NCBI GenBank assembly: GCA_032164245.1
Contig: JAVMKO010000003.1
Span: 91,015,890-91,079,889 of the forward strand
Source: Sternotherus odoratus
Taxonomy: Eukaryota > Chordata > Testudines > Kinosternidae
Direction of reading: 5' to 3'
Length of the DNA stretch: 64,000 nt
Every line of letters begins with the position of its first letter. Position 1 is the first letter of the stretch. Shown piece after piece: positions 37,901 through 47,931 of this stretch. The notes beneath the pieces are model-generated. The model saw nothing but the letters and a program-made list of their open reading frames with translations, did no database searches and had not been told where the DNA came from. Both the position numbers and the translations under genes were made by a program.

Positions 37901-40900
37901 ATTTATGTTCTAAGTGTCTGACAATTTTATTCTTTACTATTGTTTCAACTAATTTGCCAGGTATTGACATTAGACTTACCGGTCTGTAATTGCCGGGATC
38001 ACCTCTAGAGCTCTTTTTAAATATTGGCATTACATTAGCTATCTTCCAGTCACTGGGTACATAAGCTGATTTAAAGGACTGGTTACAAACCATAATTAAT
38101 AGTTCCGTAATTTCACAATTGAGTTCTTTCAGAACTTTTGGGTGAATGCCATCTGGTCCGGTGACTTGTTATTGTTAATTTTATCAACTGATTCCAAAAC
38201 CTGTTCTAATGACACTTCCATATTTGACAATTCCTCATATTTGTCACCTACAAAGGACGGCTCAGGTCTGGGAATCTCCCTAACATTTTCAGCTCTGAAG
38301 ACTGAAGCAAAGAATTCATTTAGTTTCTCTGCAATGATTTTGTCGTCTTTAAGTACTTCTTTTGTATCTCGATTTGCATAGTTCCCCTTTCTGAAATTAA
38401 ATGCCACAGTGTTGGGCTGTTGATGTGTTCTTCCCACCACAGGAAGGTTAAATGTTGTTATATTATGGTCACTATTTCCAAATGGTCCTGTTATAGTTGC
38501 TTCTTGGACCAGATCCTGCGCTCCACTCAGGACTAGATCAAGTCCCAGTCTTATTAATCTCTCCTCATATGGAAACTGTTCCATACCCCTAATATTTTTT
38601 GTTGCCCTTTTCCAATGCTAATATTGGGGGGGGGGGGGGGAAGAGAGAGAGAGAGAGAGAAAGAAAAGCACTTCAGAAATCTTCCCCCATTCAAGAAATG
38701 TGTAATTGCATACTGGCAGTTCTTATTTTACAAAACACTTCATTACATGTTTAACTTTAAGAACGAGTAGTCTCTTTGACTTCACCGGCTTTGCTGAAAT
38801 TGGGCCATAGGGGAAAGTCAACTAGTTAGCACATTTATTCATTTCCAACATCTTCCCAAGAAGCTATTAGCAGTACTTACATCTAGTTGTTCCTTGGTGG
38901 GCTCTGGGGAAGAGTCAGGTATTATCAAACCAGAGGGGTCATCAAATGGGTCATCTAATATCACTGTATGATTTATCCTAATGTGAAATTTAAAGTAAAA
39001 TCAAGCCTAAGAGTCAGCATTTTAATTTGTTTAAAACTAGCTCTTACTTTAATTGATGAACATGGACTCAATCTTAGGGATACTAGTAAATATTATATAG
39101 TACTACAGGGCTAGACAAATAAAGACTATGTATACCTACATACTAAATTCTATGTACCAATATAAAACGATTAATAAAACCAGTTCTATGCACACATTCT
39201 GCTGGGATACAAGGAATAAACTGAGTGTTTTTATAACTACTAATTGTTGATTTTCTAATGTACTTGTTTATTCCTAGATCAAAAGCTAATCTAGTTTGTG
39301 AGTAAAGTCTCGTTTCAACCTCTCTTGCCCTCCTAACTCCCCATTTAGTGCATCCTACAGTTATTTTTGGCTACATGAAATCAAAACAAAAAATACAGCT
39401 TAATTGTCCGAAAGTGATTAATATACAAGAAACCTTCAGATCACTATAGTCATCTTCACAGATCCAGAAACCAACCCAAACACATCAAGAAATCAGTTAT
39501 CTACAGCCAGGCACTCTGATATCACAGAACATGCTCCAAGGAGAAAGTCCGGGATATTCACCTTAACACACTTAAGACCACCTTCAACAAGCAAGGATAC
39601 TTCACCAGAGAAGTAGATCACATCATGGAACAAGTCACCCAAATTCCTCAAGAGAACCCACTTCAGTATGAAAATAAAACCTCCTCTCTCTGCACACCTC
39701 TGACACACCTTGGAACCCATATGGAAACCAATATCAGACAATTACAACCTATACACTATGGGGACCATATCCTGAAGCAAATCTTTCCTGAACTGCCCCC
39801 CTCTTCTGGGCTTCAAACAACCCCATCCCAACCTCACCAAGCTCATCATCAGAAGCAAGCTCCCCACAGACCAAGATATCTATCTATCTATCTATATAGA
39901 TATAGATATATAGATATAGATAAATAAAAGTTAAATGGTGTATGCGTGCGTGTATATATGTGCACTTACTCCTTCCACACCGTTTGAGCTAGAGACTTGA
40001 AATTTGGTACAGTTAGAGGTCTTAGGGTTCTAATCAGGGTAAGAGTCGAAAATTTTTCAAATCTCACCTCTGACGCCCCCTAGGGGGGGAATTCTTTAAA
40101 GCCCATTCACATCAGCTGGGCAGCTGCTGTTCTCTGTGACATAGTTATGATGTCATAATACCCCCCCCAACGGACCCTGCATTTGCTCAGCTCTCTGCCC
40201 CCTCCCCCCTCCAACGGACCCCGCACTCGCTCAGCTCTCTGCCCCCGCCCCACCTCCGACGGACCCGAGTTGGGTTTGGTTGGAGAGCAAGTGAGGTAGG
40301 GGTGTCGGGTTTGGTCTGGGGGGGTGGGAAGGTGTCGGGGTGGGTGAGGGGTGAGGTGTGGGTGTTGGGTTTGGTTGGGGGGGGGAAGGGGGGGGGTCGG
40401 GGTTGGTCGAGGGGTAAGTGAGGTGGGGGTGTCGGGTTTGTTTGTGGTGGTAGGTAGGGGTGTCGGGTTTGGTGGGGGGGGGGAGAAGTGAGGTGGGTGT
40501 GTCAGGTTTGGTCTACAGGGGGTGAGGTGTGGATGTTGGTCCGGGGGTGTTGGGTTTGGTCGAGGGGTGAAAATGTGAGTCGGGGTTGGTCGAGGGGTGA
40601 AAATGTGAGTCAGGGTTGGTCGAGGGGTAAGTGAGGTGGGGGTGTCGGGTTTGGTGGGGGGGGAGGGTGAAGTGGGGGTGTCAGGTTTGCTCTCTGCCCC
40701 CTCCCCACCTCCGATGGACCCGAGCAACGCCGGATATTTTCGCTAGTATCAACTAAAAGCAACACCAGACCCTGCTAGGTCAGCAGATACAAAAATCTGT
40801 AGATATATCTGAACTGCAATAATGATCAACACATCCACAACACACCTTTCAAGATCTCTAGGTCCTATACAAGCCTGTCAACATATGGTGTACCTCATCC

Positions 40901-43900
40901 AGCACACGAAATGCCTCAACAACAATTATGTGGGTGAAACCAGACAATCACCACATTCCCAAATGAACTCACAGAAATATTATCAAAGACAAAACACACC
41001 CTATCACTTGTATGAGAACATTTTTCACAATGAGATCGCTCTATATCTGATTTCTCTGTTCTCATCCTCAAAGGAACCCTGCATAATACTCATCCTCAAA
41101 GGAACCCTGCATAATACTTTCAACAAACCTGGGAGCTTAAATGTATAACTTTGCTAGTCCATGATTTTTAGTGTCTGAATACAGAAACAGGATTTATGGT
41201 TTATTACAATAATCTATATCCCACTAACCTCCTCCCACAGCTTTTTCTTCCTCTCCTTTTCCCTCTACGATAAGAGAAGTGTTAACAAGCCACGTCACCT
41301 TGAATGGCCCCTTGAAATATGTGCTCCCTACTTATGCTAAATCTGTCCCACCTTGTACTTCTCAGCTTTGACGCTCTGAGTACATTTCCCAGACCTGAAG
41401 ATCTGTGTAAGCTTGTCTCTCATCAAGATGTTGTTCCAATAAAAGAAATTACCTCACCCACCTAATCTCTCTCATATCCTGGAACCAACGCACCTACAAC
41501 ACCGCATACACAAATTAACATTATAAATGTTATTTTGGATGATCTGGACAACAACATCCATCCCATCTATGGACCCAACCCTGCATACTCACAATGGTGC
41601 TATGTGCAGTAGCAGGGTCCATCTGAATTTACAGGTCTGGGGCCTACTCTTTCAGCTGATAAGACAGCATGATCTCTAGTCAATGCATCTTCCTCCGAAG
41701 GCATTTAGTTAGTCCCCATAACATATAATTACACAATATTGCCCATAATAATGGAATGAAGAGGCATACTAGATACTGTTACAAGTGTCCTGACATTGCC
41801 ATATTAACTCTATTTACAGAAAGATCAAGGTGACTGTTTTTACCAAAAAAAAAAAAAAAAAATCAAATCACAACACACCCTCTGTAAGGGGGCATGTTCC
41901 ATTCCCACCCCGTTACCCAGAAACTTCGCAGGCTCTTCAGTGAGTAACACCTCCACATTTATTTATATTCCTGCCACCAACTCCAATACAGTTCTGTGTA
42001 ACTAAGTGGTTACAGTGGTTTCTTGCCCCTTCCTGCAGGGCCAGAGAGGAATAGAAATTTCCCTCCCTTAGATTTCCCAGAACAGACAGGGTTCAACTAA
42101 CCCAATCTTCTGTCCCTTCCTTCCCGTGTCACCCTCAGCTGGTGCCATACTGGTTCATCAGTCTTGAGACTGATCAGCTAATTAGCCACATACTCTATGA
42201 AAATTAATTTGTGCCTAAGTTATCTGGAGTGCTGGCTAAGGTGTTTGTCACCTAAGCTAAGAAGTTAAACCTAGATGACTATCATACCTGATATCTTGAT
42301 AAGGAGCAAATTCCTTGTCAACGAATGTCTCGTTAATTTTCTTTAATACATCCATGCCTTCTGTTACTTCTCCAAACACTGTGTGCACACCATCGAGGTA
42401 ATCTAGGTTTTCCCCTGTAGTAATAAGAAACTACAAAGACAAAGTAAACCATAAAAAGACAAGTAAACCACCAAATTTTTAGAATCTCCATATAATTTGG
42501 GTCTGACATGGTACCTACTAGAGTAAGTGTGAGTTTTACCACTGACTTCAATGGGAGAGGACAGGACCAGACCTTCAAGCTATGTAAACTGAGGTAGCTC
42601 CACTGGCTTTAAAGGAACTATGACAGTTTACACCAGCTGAGCATCTAGCCCTCCCCCCTTAATTTAGACCAGCCGTATGGTTAACCAACACAATAATGAA
42701 GGACATTTGGAACCCATGCTTTACAATCAAATCGAAAGATAGTTAACTGGACACTGCTCTAGCTAGGTCAGGGGTGGACAAACTTTTTTGCCCGAGGGCC
42801 ACTTCGGGGTTCAAAATCGTATGGGGGGCCAGGTAGGGAAGGCTGTGCCTCCCCAAACAGCCTGGCCCTGCTCTCTATCCAACCCTCTCCCACTTTCCAC
42901 CCCGACTGCCCCCCTCAGACCCCTCGACCCATCCAACCCCCCCCCGCTCCTTGTCCCGACTGCCCTCTCCAGAGATCCCCCCCCCATCCCGCACCAAGAC
43001 CCAACCCCCTATCCATCCCCCCTGCTCCTTCGTCTCCTGACTGCCCTGCCCCCTGGGACTCTCATGCCCTATCCAACCTCCCTCTCCCCCCAAGACCCTC
43101 TGGCCCATATCCAACCCCCCACCTGGCTCCAGCCCCTTTACCACAACGCTCAGAACAGCGTGTCTGGCCCGGAACCAGAAACACTGTCGTGCTGATCCGC
43201 TGGAGCGCACAGCCCTGCCCCACCCCACCCCAGAGCGCTGTGGCTGGACGACGACAGCCTACCCTGCCGGGAGCTCAGGGGGCGGGACAGAATTAGCCTG
43301 CGGGACAGATGTGGCCCGTGGGCCATAGTTTGCCCACACCTGAGCTAGGATGAACTGACAGATTTGTCCAGAATCACAAGAGTAGATTAAAAAAAAAATT
43401 TTTTTTTGAAGTATACGTGTGGAATACTATACATTAGGCCAGTTAACCACCACACCATCCCTTTCAGTCCTCTTCTACTTAAAAAACCAACATTATTCTG
43501 TAATGATTAATCAGCCTAGCTCCTTTGAGCAGCTCTACAATAATGACCCAATAAGTGCACATGATGAAGAAGAAAACATGCTATTAAGGTACGATTTCAG
43601 TTTCCAACTTAGAGAGTTTATTATAACTAGGAAGCTCTAGAGTCACTTGAAAAAAAAAATAATCACACCTCATCAGTATCCTTTTCACTATAAGGAACAA
43701 CAATTGTGTGTTATTTTCATTGTTATTCACACTTTTTAAACCTGTGGAGTTTCCCTCTTTGCTATTCCAGAGTTATAGCAAAGCCTCCCAACACTGTGCG
43801 CTGACCTGAGATCCATGTTGATCATTGCCATTGTTCACCATTGACACGGTTCCCTTTTTCTTGTGCTTAATTCTTGGCACTTTTTCTGCCTCAAAAAATC

Positions 43901-46900
43901 TAGCTTGATCACCATAGAGTTTACTGAAAATATATACAATAAATATTATGAGGCAGCAAGATTAAAAAATGCTGACAGTGAAACAAGCGTTATACAACAG
44001 TGAACAAGACAAAATAATTTACAAACATGTTATAATAAAAATCCTCAAATAAAATGATCACTTTATACTACACATTTATAATGTGATTATAGAATTACCC
44101 AACCATCCTGCTATAATGCAGATAATGTTAACAGCTCTTTCCCTGAGGCATTCTACAGAATGGAGGATTTTAAAAACATTTTAGAAAACACTTTCTGACA
44201 TCTGTTAGATACTAGCATGTAATTTACTAGAAGCTACTGTCAAAACATACTTTCAGTACAGTGTGTAGGGAATTAATAGTATAATTCACTTTATCAAACA
44301 AATGGTATTTGTGCACCAAATTCTCCTTATAAAACAAAGTGAAAACTATTAAATAGTTTGTACATAGACTAAAATTCATCTGCTGCTTTTTCTGGTCAGA
44401 TAACTTCATTTTACACATTAGCTTTCAAGGCATATAGGACTGGATGCAGTGATTTTAAGTCCCAATGTCAGATCCTGATCTCACATTGTTCTCCCCAAAG
44501 TGAGAGAGATCTGACCTACACACAAAGTTTTGATTTTAAACTGCACACGTAGGTTCACAATCGCTCTTAAATCCATTTCAACATGGCTTATATCAGTTTA
44601 GATTGCACCAAGAGCTGACACACCCTCATTTCTGTCCTGTTGTAATAAGAAAAAGGTAACATCGTCAGAATGGATCCATATTCTCAGTGGCCAGCAGCAG
44701 AACAGAAGAGGGAAGCAAGTCAGCCTGCCACTCTTTTAGAAGATTCTGCTTGTGACAAAGCACATCAAGGAGCCAGGCAGGGGAAGAAAAATCAGTATAT
44801 AATACAAAAAAGTGCAAAGGAAGAGAAGATCCCAGGAGTGACTGGTGACAGACCAGAACAACAATACATCAGAATCCTGGATTGTCAAAAAGTTTTAAAC
44901 CACTTACAGAGAGACAGTTTGGTGCCCAGCTACCCTATAGCATGAGTAAAAGTTTGTAACCAGGTCTGCCTAACTCCATTATAGCATAGCATAGAACAGA
45001 TGTAAATGTATTTGGTGTACTTCCTTAAAAGTCCATATTACTGAGGTCTGGAGCAGTGTTAGACAGTTTGCATGGGCAAATAACTGCAAGTCTACTGGCT
45101 GCAGAGAGTTACACGAGAACGATTCATCAACTAAGCAGTAAATACAGGTATTTTTTCCTGCAACTTGATTTTCCTTCTAGAACTTCAGTTTCAAAGGCAA
45201 AATTAAGTTCATCTGGAAGATTATGCAGTAAGCCAAAATTTTATCTTTATCTGTTTGCATGTTTCTTCATTATAGAAAACTGATTTTGGTAAGAAACATA
45301 ATTTTCTTCCTAACACCCATTTTAATGTGTCCCTCTTAAAAAACACTCAAACACAAGACTCTCCAATTACCTATTGCCAAAAAGCACACTTTATGTATTT
45401 AGTGTAGTTGAAATGTTAGCCCAAGCAACAATTTTATTGATTTTGAAAGGGGACTTGGGGAGTTGACACATGAATACAGGAATTACCGCCATAGTCACCT
45501 GCCTCCCCTCCATCAAAAGCAAAATGTAAGTGCATTACATCATAGTTCTCAGCACTGCAGTAGAAAAAATATGTTGACTGCTACAGAGCAGCTATGTACG
45601 GCACACAGTACAGCACCAAACCTACAGTCTCCTGCTCACAATTACACTGGCTATTGAATTAAGAACAGAAGTAGCATGCTGTCTTGGAAAAAAACCTAAG
45701 TGTCTAGGATCAAAGGACAGAATGAGAAAGGACAACAAGGTGTATGAACCAAAAACAGCTCTCGTCACCCAACAATGCTTCAGTAGAATATTCCACAAGT
45801 CCAAACTGGGTCAACTACACTCCCAAATTAGGCCTATTTCATTTTAAGTACATTTTACTCACCAGAAGATAGATTCCCCCCCACGGCCAGTCCCCAAGGG
45901 GTCACCAGTTTGTATAATAAAATCCCTCTGTAACAATGCAAGATACACAAGGTATTAGTCTACTTATGGATGTAGACAAAGAAGGAAATAAAAATCTAGG
46001 ATGAACACTCACCTGTACATTGTGAATGAGGCAGTAGTTGTAGTACTTGATTTTGCAAAGCTTCAGAAAATTCTGACAAGCTGCAAGAAAATATATTGAA
46101 ATTTACTTTAAAAAACCCTGTTTTGCACATGGATCTTTTCTCTTTGGCTGTATTGGGACTTTAATATTAACACTGACTCTAAAGCCTGCTGCACACCTAT
46201 GGAAAAGATTAAATACTATGCATTTTCCCAGACTAGATCTCACATCCAGCAATATTTAGAATCCTATATATGAACAATTGTATAACAAAGATCACCACGC
46301 ATTTCCCCCTTTCTGGCCTTCCCCAAATAATGTCTACCAAAGAAAAGCTTAATGTTAGTTTTTCAATTGAAAAACTATTACACTTACTAATATGTTAAAG
46401 ACATAAAAGATAAGATGTACATTGTCTTTGTAGTGGAAGAAAATGAACTCCCAACCAAAATTGTTGTTTATAATTAGAAAAAAAACCACAGAGTAGTAAG
46501 TTTCCACATCAACCTGAAATTGAATGTGGAAATTAATGCCCTCATCCTGCAAGCATACACATTTAATTTACCGGCATAAACATCTTGTACCCCAACATCC
46601 CTACACCCATCCAAAGCCAGAATCAAGGACCTAATCTAGCATAGCAAATGTAATCTCCGACATGCATTTTCCAACTAAAAAATAAATAAATCCATATGGA
46701 CTTTATGAGAACTGGCACCCAGAAAAGGGCTGGATTACGACAAGCCCCCCACAACGGATTCCTAAAGTATCAGAGGGGAGCCCTGTTAGTCTGTTTCCAC
46801 AAAAACGAGGAGCCGGGTGGCACCTTAAAGACTAACAGATGTATTTGGGCAGAAGCTTTGGGGGTAACCCCCCCCCTCCCATCCGATGCACAGAGTGTTT

Positions 46901-47193
46901 GAGTCAATCCACACGCAACTCAACCCCTCATGTTGTGAAAGGGTCACCAGCAGCAGCAGATCCGCTCAGTGACCCCACCGGTGCCCTGCTTCTGAACCCC
47001 CCCCCGGCGTCCCCCCTTCCTCCCAGGCACAGCGCCGCGCCATTAGCGCTTCCCCTGCGCTCCGGAGCGGGACGTTAGCGCGGGGGGGTCTGTCCCCAAC
47101 GCGCCCTCACCCCCGCCCCTCACCTCTAGGCCTCTCCTCCGTGTACAGGTCGATCACCAGGTCGCCCACTGTGGTCTCCAGCAGCACGGCCAT
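22708..47193 (-). CDS. PPIL4: PPIL4, nuclear cyclophilin with RRM (whole coding span, 13 exons)
   Basis: Thirteen exons with matching phases join to 1443 nt, a complete 480-residue protein (human 492 as I recall). Residues 1 to about 165 are a cyclophilin-type peptidyl-prolyl isomerase domain. It keeps the R47/F49/Q52 active-site set of [11 protein letters not shown] but has Y118 where cyclophilin A has its drug-contact tryptophan, as PPIL4 orthologues do. Residues about 240-318 are an RRM with RNP2 LFVCKL (242-247) and RNP1 SLCYAFIEF (280-288). The tail has a basic run, [10 protein letters not shown], and an arginine/serine/aspartate-rich end. The family is nuclear and associated with spliceosomes. 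Introns hold most of the transposons in this window. The gene is divergent from GINM1. Confidence 0.96.
24342..24510 (-). mobile_element. CR1 3' end
   Basis: AATCATAGAATATCAGGTTG, then GGAAGGGACCTCGGGAGATC and a run to AACCACTGAGCTCTC follow the reverse complement of a CR1 3' UTR. It lies in PPIL4 intron 12. Confidence 0.75.
24586..24656 (-). pseudogene. tRNA-Lys(UUU)-like pseudogene or SINE head
   Basis: The minus strand reads CTCAGTTGGTAGAGCATCAG, then an arm TCAGATTTTAATCTGA with a TTT anticodon, then GGGTTCAAGTTCC as T arm, close to vertebrate tRNA-Lys-UUU. The two ends do not pair as an acceptor stem, and the A box has GGCTACC for GGCTAGC, so it is most likely not functional. Confidence 0.55.
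29027..29321. mobile_element. hAT-like element with internal hairpins
   Basis: Ends CAGCGGGTCTCAAACTT and AGTTTGAGAACCCCTG are inverted. Flanks GTCTAGAA and GTCTAAAA are a 7-of-8 target duplication. Inside, 29097-29122 and 29136-29161 are a perfect 26-bp inverted repeat built from CCGCCGAAAACAGCCGCCGA. It lies 300 bases past PPIL4 exon 12, in intron 12. Confidence 0.8.
29626..29761 (-). CDS. PPIL4: PPIL4 coding exon 12 (basic and acidic blocks)
   Basis: Completes D360 and encodes residues 361-405: [20 protein letters not shown], then [11 protein letters not shown] and SDDEDDD. The lysine/histidine run is a likely nuclear localisation signal. The acceptor is CTGATGTAG and the donor AAG|GTACTG. 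It departs from mammals after the HKKK block. Confidence 0.93.
30259..30355 (-). CDS. PPIL4: PPIL4 coding exon 11
   Basis: Completes G328 and encodes residues 329-359 ([18 protein letters not shown]..., KEKVKPNQ) plus two bases of D360. The acceptor is ATATGAACAG and the donor GA|GTATCC, a weak donor. Confidence 0.92.
31442..31553 (-). CDS. PPIL4: PPIL4 coding exon 10 (RRM end)
   Basis: Residues 291-327 plus one base of G328: [20 protein letters not shown], then [17 protein letters not shown]. The acceptor is odd: CACTGCAAAAG with little pyrimidine tract. It is still fixed by reading phase and by conservation of FEK/EED. Confidence 0.93.
32334..32400 (-). CDS. PPIL4: PPIL4 coding exon 9 (RNP1)
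   Basis: Completes S268 and encodes residues 269-290, [20 protein letters not shown] then EK, with the RNP1 core that contacts RNA through aromatic residues. The acceptor is TTTTTTCAG and the donor AAG|GTATGT. Confidence 0.95.
32999..33123 (-). CDS. PPIL4: PPIL4 coding exon 8 (RRM first half)
   Basis: Residues 227-267 plus two bases of S268. It holds RNP2 (LFVCKL) and the first helix, [12 protein letters not shown], of the RRM. The acceptor is GTGCTGTAG and the donor AG|GTAACT. Confidence 0.95.
33405..33560 (+). repeat. MIR/L2-type old repeat
   Basis: TTTAGTTTCCCCATCAGTAA, then AATGAGGATAATACT and GATGAAAGATGCTATGCAAG follow a common amniote repeat end. It lies in PPIL4 intron 7. Confidence 0.5.
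33899..33934. repeat. perfect 15-bp hairpin
   Basis: Arms 33899-33913 and 33920-33934 are exact inverted copies of TAACAGCAGGCAGCT around the loop GATAAT. It lies in PPIL4 intron 7. The stem is too short for a standard microRNA precursor. Confidence 0.85.
34467..34583 (-). CDS. PPIL4: PPIL4 coding exon 7
   Basis: Residues 188-226, a charged helical linker ([36 protein letters not shown]). Both ends lie on codon boundaries. The acceptor is TTTCTCATAG and the donor ATG|GTAAAT. Confidence 0.95.
36358..38540 (-). mobile_element. CR1 LINE, 5'-truncated, with endonuclease end and partial reverse transcriptase
   Basis: The minus strand encodes, in broken frames, the end of the endonuclease (GPFGNSDHN), a linker, and reverse transcriptase blocks [23 protein letters not shown] and [13 protein letters not shown] (motif A). 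The stretch with motif C is degraded to a stop (AKFAEY then stop), and a retroposon interrupts it at 37377-37601. It ends in CR1-type TAAGAACATAAG. It is dead. Confidence 0.88.
37377..37601. mobile_element. inverted-duplicated retroposon with perfect 91-bp arms
   Basis: Arms 37411-37501 and 37512-37602 are exact inverted copies around a 10-base spacer. A short head with GGTAGCCGTGTTAGTCTG precedes the left arm. The 13-base flank TTGAATAGGATAG occurs at 37364-37376 and again at 37602-37614, a target duplication. The same family, uninverted, is seen at 46770-46868. Confidence 0.88.
38881..38977 (-). CDS. PPIL4: PPIL4 coding exon 6
   Basis: Completes R155 and encodes residues 156-187 ([14 protein letters not shown]..., [11 protein letters not shown]), the end of the isomerase domain and the start of the linker. 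The acceptor is TTTCACATTAG and the donor GAT|GTAAGT. Confidence 0.94.
39879..40746 (+). mobile_element. Helitron-like non-autonomous element
   Basis: Begins with TC in a TATC/TATA tract (exact TC uncertain, 39879-39891). It has the ACCGTTTGAGCTAGAGACTTGAAATTTGGTAC-type internal phrase (39980-40011) and ends ACCCGAGCAACGCCGGAT...CTAG before T, with a decayed hairpin and the CTRR end of Helitrons. It lacks inverted ends and target duplication, as expected. It carries a G-rich minisatellite. Confidence 0.65.
40268..40700. repeat. G-rich minisatellite
   Basis: Imperfect units built on GGTGTCGGGTTTGGTNGGGG repeat for about 430 bases, with many G runs on the plus strand. The proline-rich frame on the minus strand is an artefact of the repeat. 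Confidence 0.8.
42288..42430 (-). CDS. PPIL4: PPIL4 coding exon 5
   Basis: Residues 108-154 plus two bases of R155. It carries [20 protein letters not shown], the cyclophilin C-terminal core, and ends at the YQDIR junction. The acceptor is TTTGTAG and the donor AG|GTATGA. Confidence 0.95.
42769..43342. mobile_element. hAT-like element with C-rich interior
   Basis: Ends CAGGGGTGGACAAACTTTTT and GTTTGCCCACACCTG are inverted. Flanks AGCTAGGT and AGCTAGGA are a 7-of-8 target duplication. The GGCCACTTCGGGG and GATGTGGCCCGTGGGCC subterminal blocks also pair. Related copies lie at 48660 and 50459. Confidence 0.8.
43806..43923 (-). CDS. PPIL4: PPIL4 coding exon 4
   Basis: Completes C68 and encodes residues 69-107, including [20 protein letters not shown] and [14 protein letters not shown], standard cyclophilin motifs. 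The acceptor is TATTTTCAG and the donor CAG|GTCAGC. Confidence 0.95.
45863..45927 (-). CDS. PPIL4: PPIL4 coding exon 3 (isomerase active-site segment)
   Basis: Residues 47-67, [20 protein letters not shown] and F, with catalytic arginine R47, plus two bases of C68. The acceptor is GTTACAG and the donor TG|GTGAGT. Confidence 0.95.
46013..46080 (-). CDS. PPIL4: PPIL4 coding exon 2
   Basis: Completes A24 and encodes residues 25-46, [20 protein letters not shown] and VQ, of the cyclophilin fold. The acceptor is TTTCTTGCAG and the donor CAG|GTGAGT, ending on a codon boundary. Confidence 0.95.
46770..46868 (+). mobile_element. retroposon fragment, same family as the 37377 palindrome
   Basis: CAGAGGGGAGCCCTGTTAGT, then GGTGGCACCTTAAAGACTAA and GCAGAAGCTTTGGGGGTAAC. 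It shares head and body words with the inverted pair in intron 6, but is single. It lies in PPIL4 intron 1. Confidence 0.7.
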
Positions 47194-47860
47194 GGCGGCC
47201 GCCGCGCCCCGGAACCGCAAGAACGCGCCAGGCCCCGCAGCGCGTCCCTACCCGGCCGCGTGAAAAGGAGAGACGCGGCAATTTGAGGCTTCGCTGGTAG
47301 GGGGCGCGCCCGAGCAGAGGGAGCATGCTCAGTGACACCTACTGAAGCCGCCGCCCGCCTCGCCCCCTGCCCTCACTTGGGATGGCGGTGTGACGCGAGA
47401 GTAAAAAGGGCGGGGCTGGTATGACGGGAGGGGCGCGGCACTGGCCGGAGGGTGGGGCTAAGTGAGGCGAATGCGCTGCGGGGCGGGGGCGCGCCGGCTG
47501 AGTCTGCCTGCAGGGGCTCCGGGTGGTGAGGGGCTGCGGCTGTTTCTCTTCACGCCGCCGGCTGCAAAGGCGGGTTGAGCCGCTGAGGGAGGCGGGGTTC
47601 TGTGGGGGGGTTACACACGCCCACCCCAGCCGGGGCCCCCCCAGCCCAGCCGGCGCTCCCCTTCCCCCGGGCAGCGAGAGCCGCCCTTCCTCCCCCCCCC
47701 CCGCCCCCCCCACAGCGCTGCTGCCGCCGGCCGGGCTCACAGCTCCTGCCGGGGCCAGGCTCGCTTGTCCGGGGAGAGCCGCGCGGCCTCCCTGCCCCTT
47801 CCCCGCTCTCCAGGTCCGGCGACAAGGGGGGACGACAACGGGTACAGCTGTCTACCGGGG
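46950..47860. promoter_or_regulatory. CpG-rich promoter of PPIL4
   Basis: A stretch of high GC and frequent CpG surrounds the PPIL4 first exon and continues upstream of its start codon. No TATA box is obvious. A 121-bp inverted-repeat element abuts its far side (47811-47931). No gene can be supported on the plus strand here. Confidence 0.7.
47124..47193 (-). CDS. PPIL4: PPIL4 coding exon 1
   Basis: Residues 1-23 ([20 protein letters not shown]...) plus one base of A24. The ATG sits in an ideal start context, GCCGCCATGG, within a CpG-rich stretch. The donor is AGAG|GTGAGG. Confidence 0.95.
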
Positions 47861-47931
47861 CCCCCCCTAAAGTTGGGGGGCCCAGTACAGCTGTACCCAT
47901 AGTACCCGGTACCCCCCTGTCGCCGGCCCTG
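47811..47931. mobile_element. 121-bp MITE beside the PPIL4 promoter
   Basis: Ends CAGGTCCGGCGACAAGGGGG and CCCCCCTGTCGCCGGCCCTG are inverted. GTACAGCTGT words repeat inside. It lies about 620 bases upstream of the PPIL4 start codon, next to an (AC)n tract at 47933-47956. Confidence 0.75.

Larger units (their letters stand above)
35937..38620 (-). mobile_element. older CR1 copy, split by a younger CR1
   Basis: The CR1 3' UTR words at 35937-36357 resume at about 38541 (CCCAGTCTTATTAATCTCTC...). The gap is filled by a second CR1. The four bases AGTC occur at both edges (36354-36357 and 38541-38544), as a target duplication would leave. It lies in PPIL4 intron 6. Confidence 0.75.
39421..41520 (+). 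mobile_element. Penelope-like retroelement remnant
   Basis: In shifting plus-strand frames, words typical of Penelope-like elements appear: [33 protein letters not shown], and [20 protein letters not shown], the GIY-YIG endonuclease core. It ends near a CCAATAAAAGAAATTACCTC tail. Most of the reverse transcriptase is missing and stops are present. It lies in PPIL4 intron 5 and is interrupted by the Helitron-like element. Confidence 0.75.

Noticed and set aside
38129..38584. 151-codon open frame that looks like a gene
   Set aside because: It is the endonuclease end and linker of a CR1 LINE fused to an older CR1 tail, not a host gene.
40107..40727. 206-codon proline/threonine-rich open frame
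   Set aside because: Produced by the G-rich minisatellite on the other strand; no start context or conserved domain.
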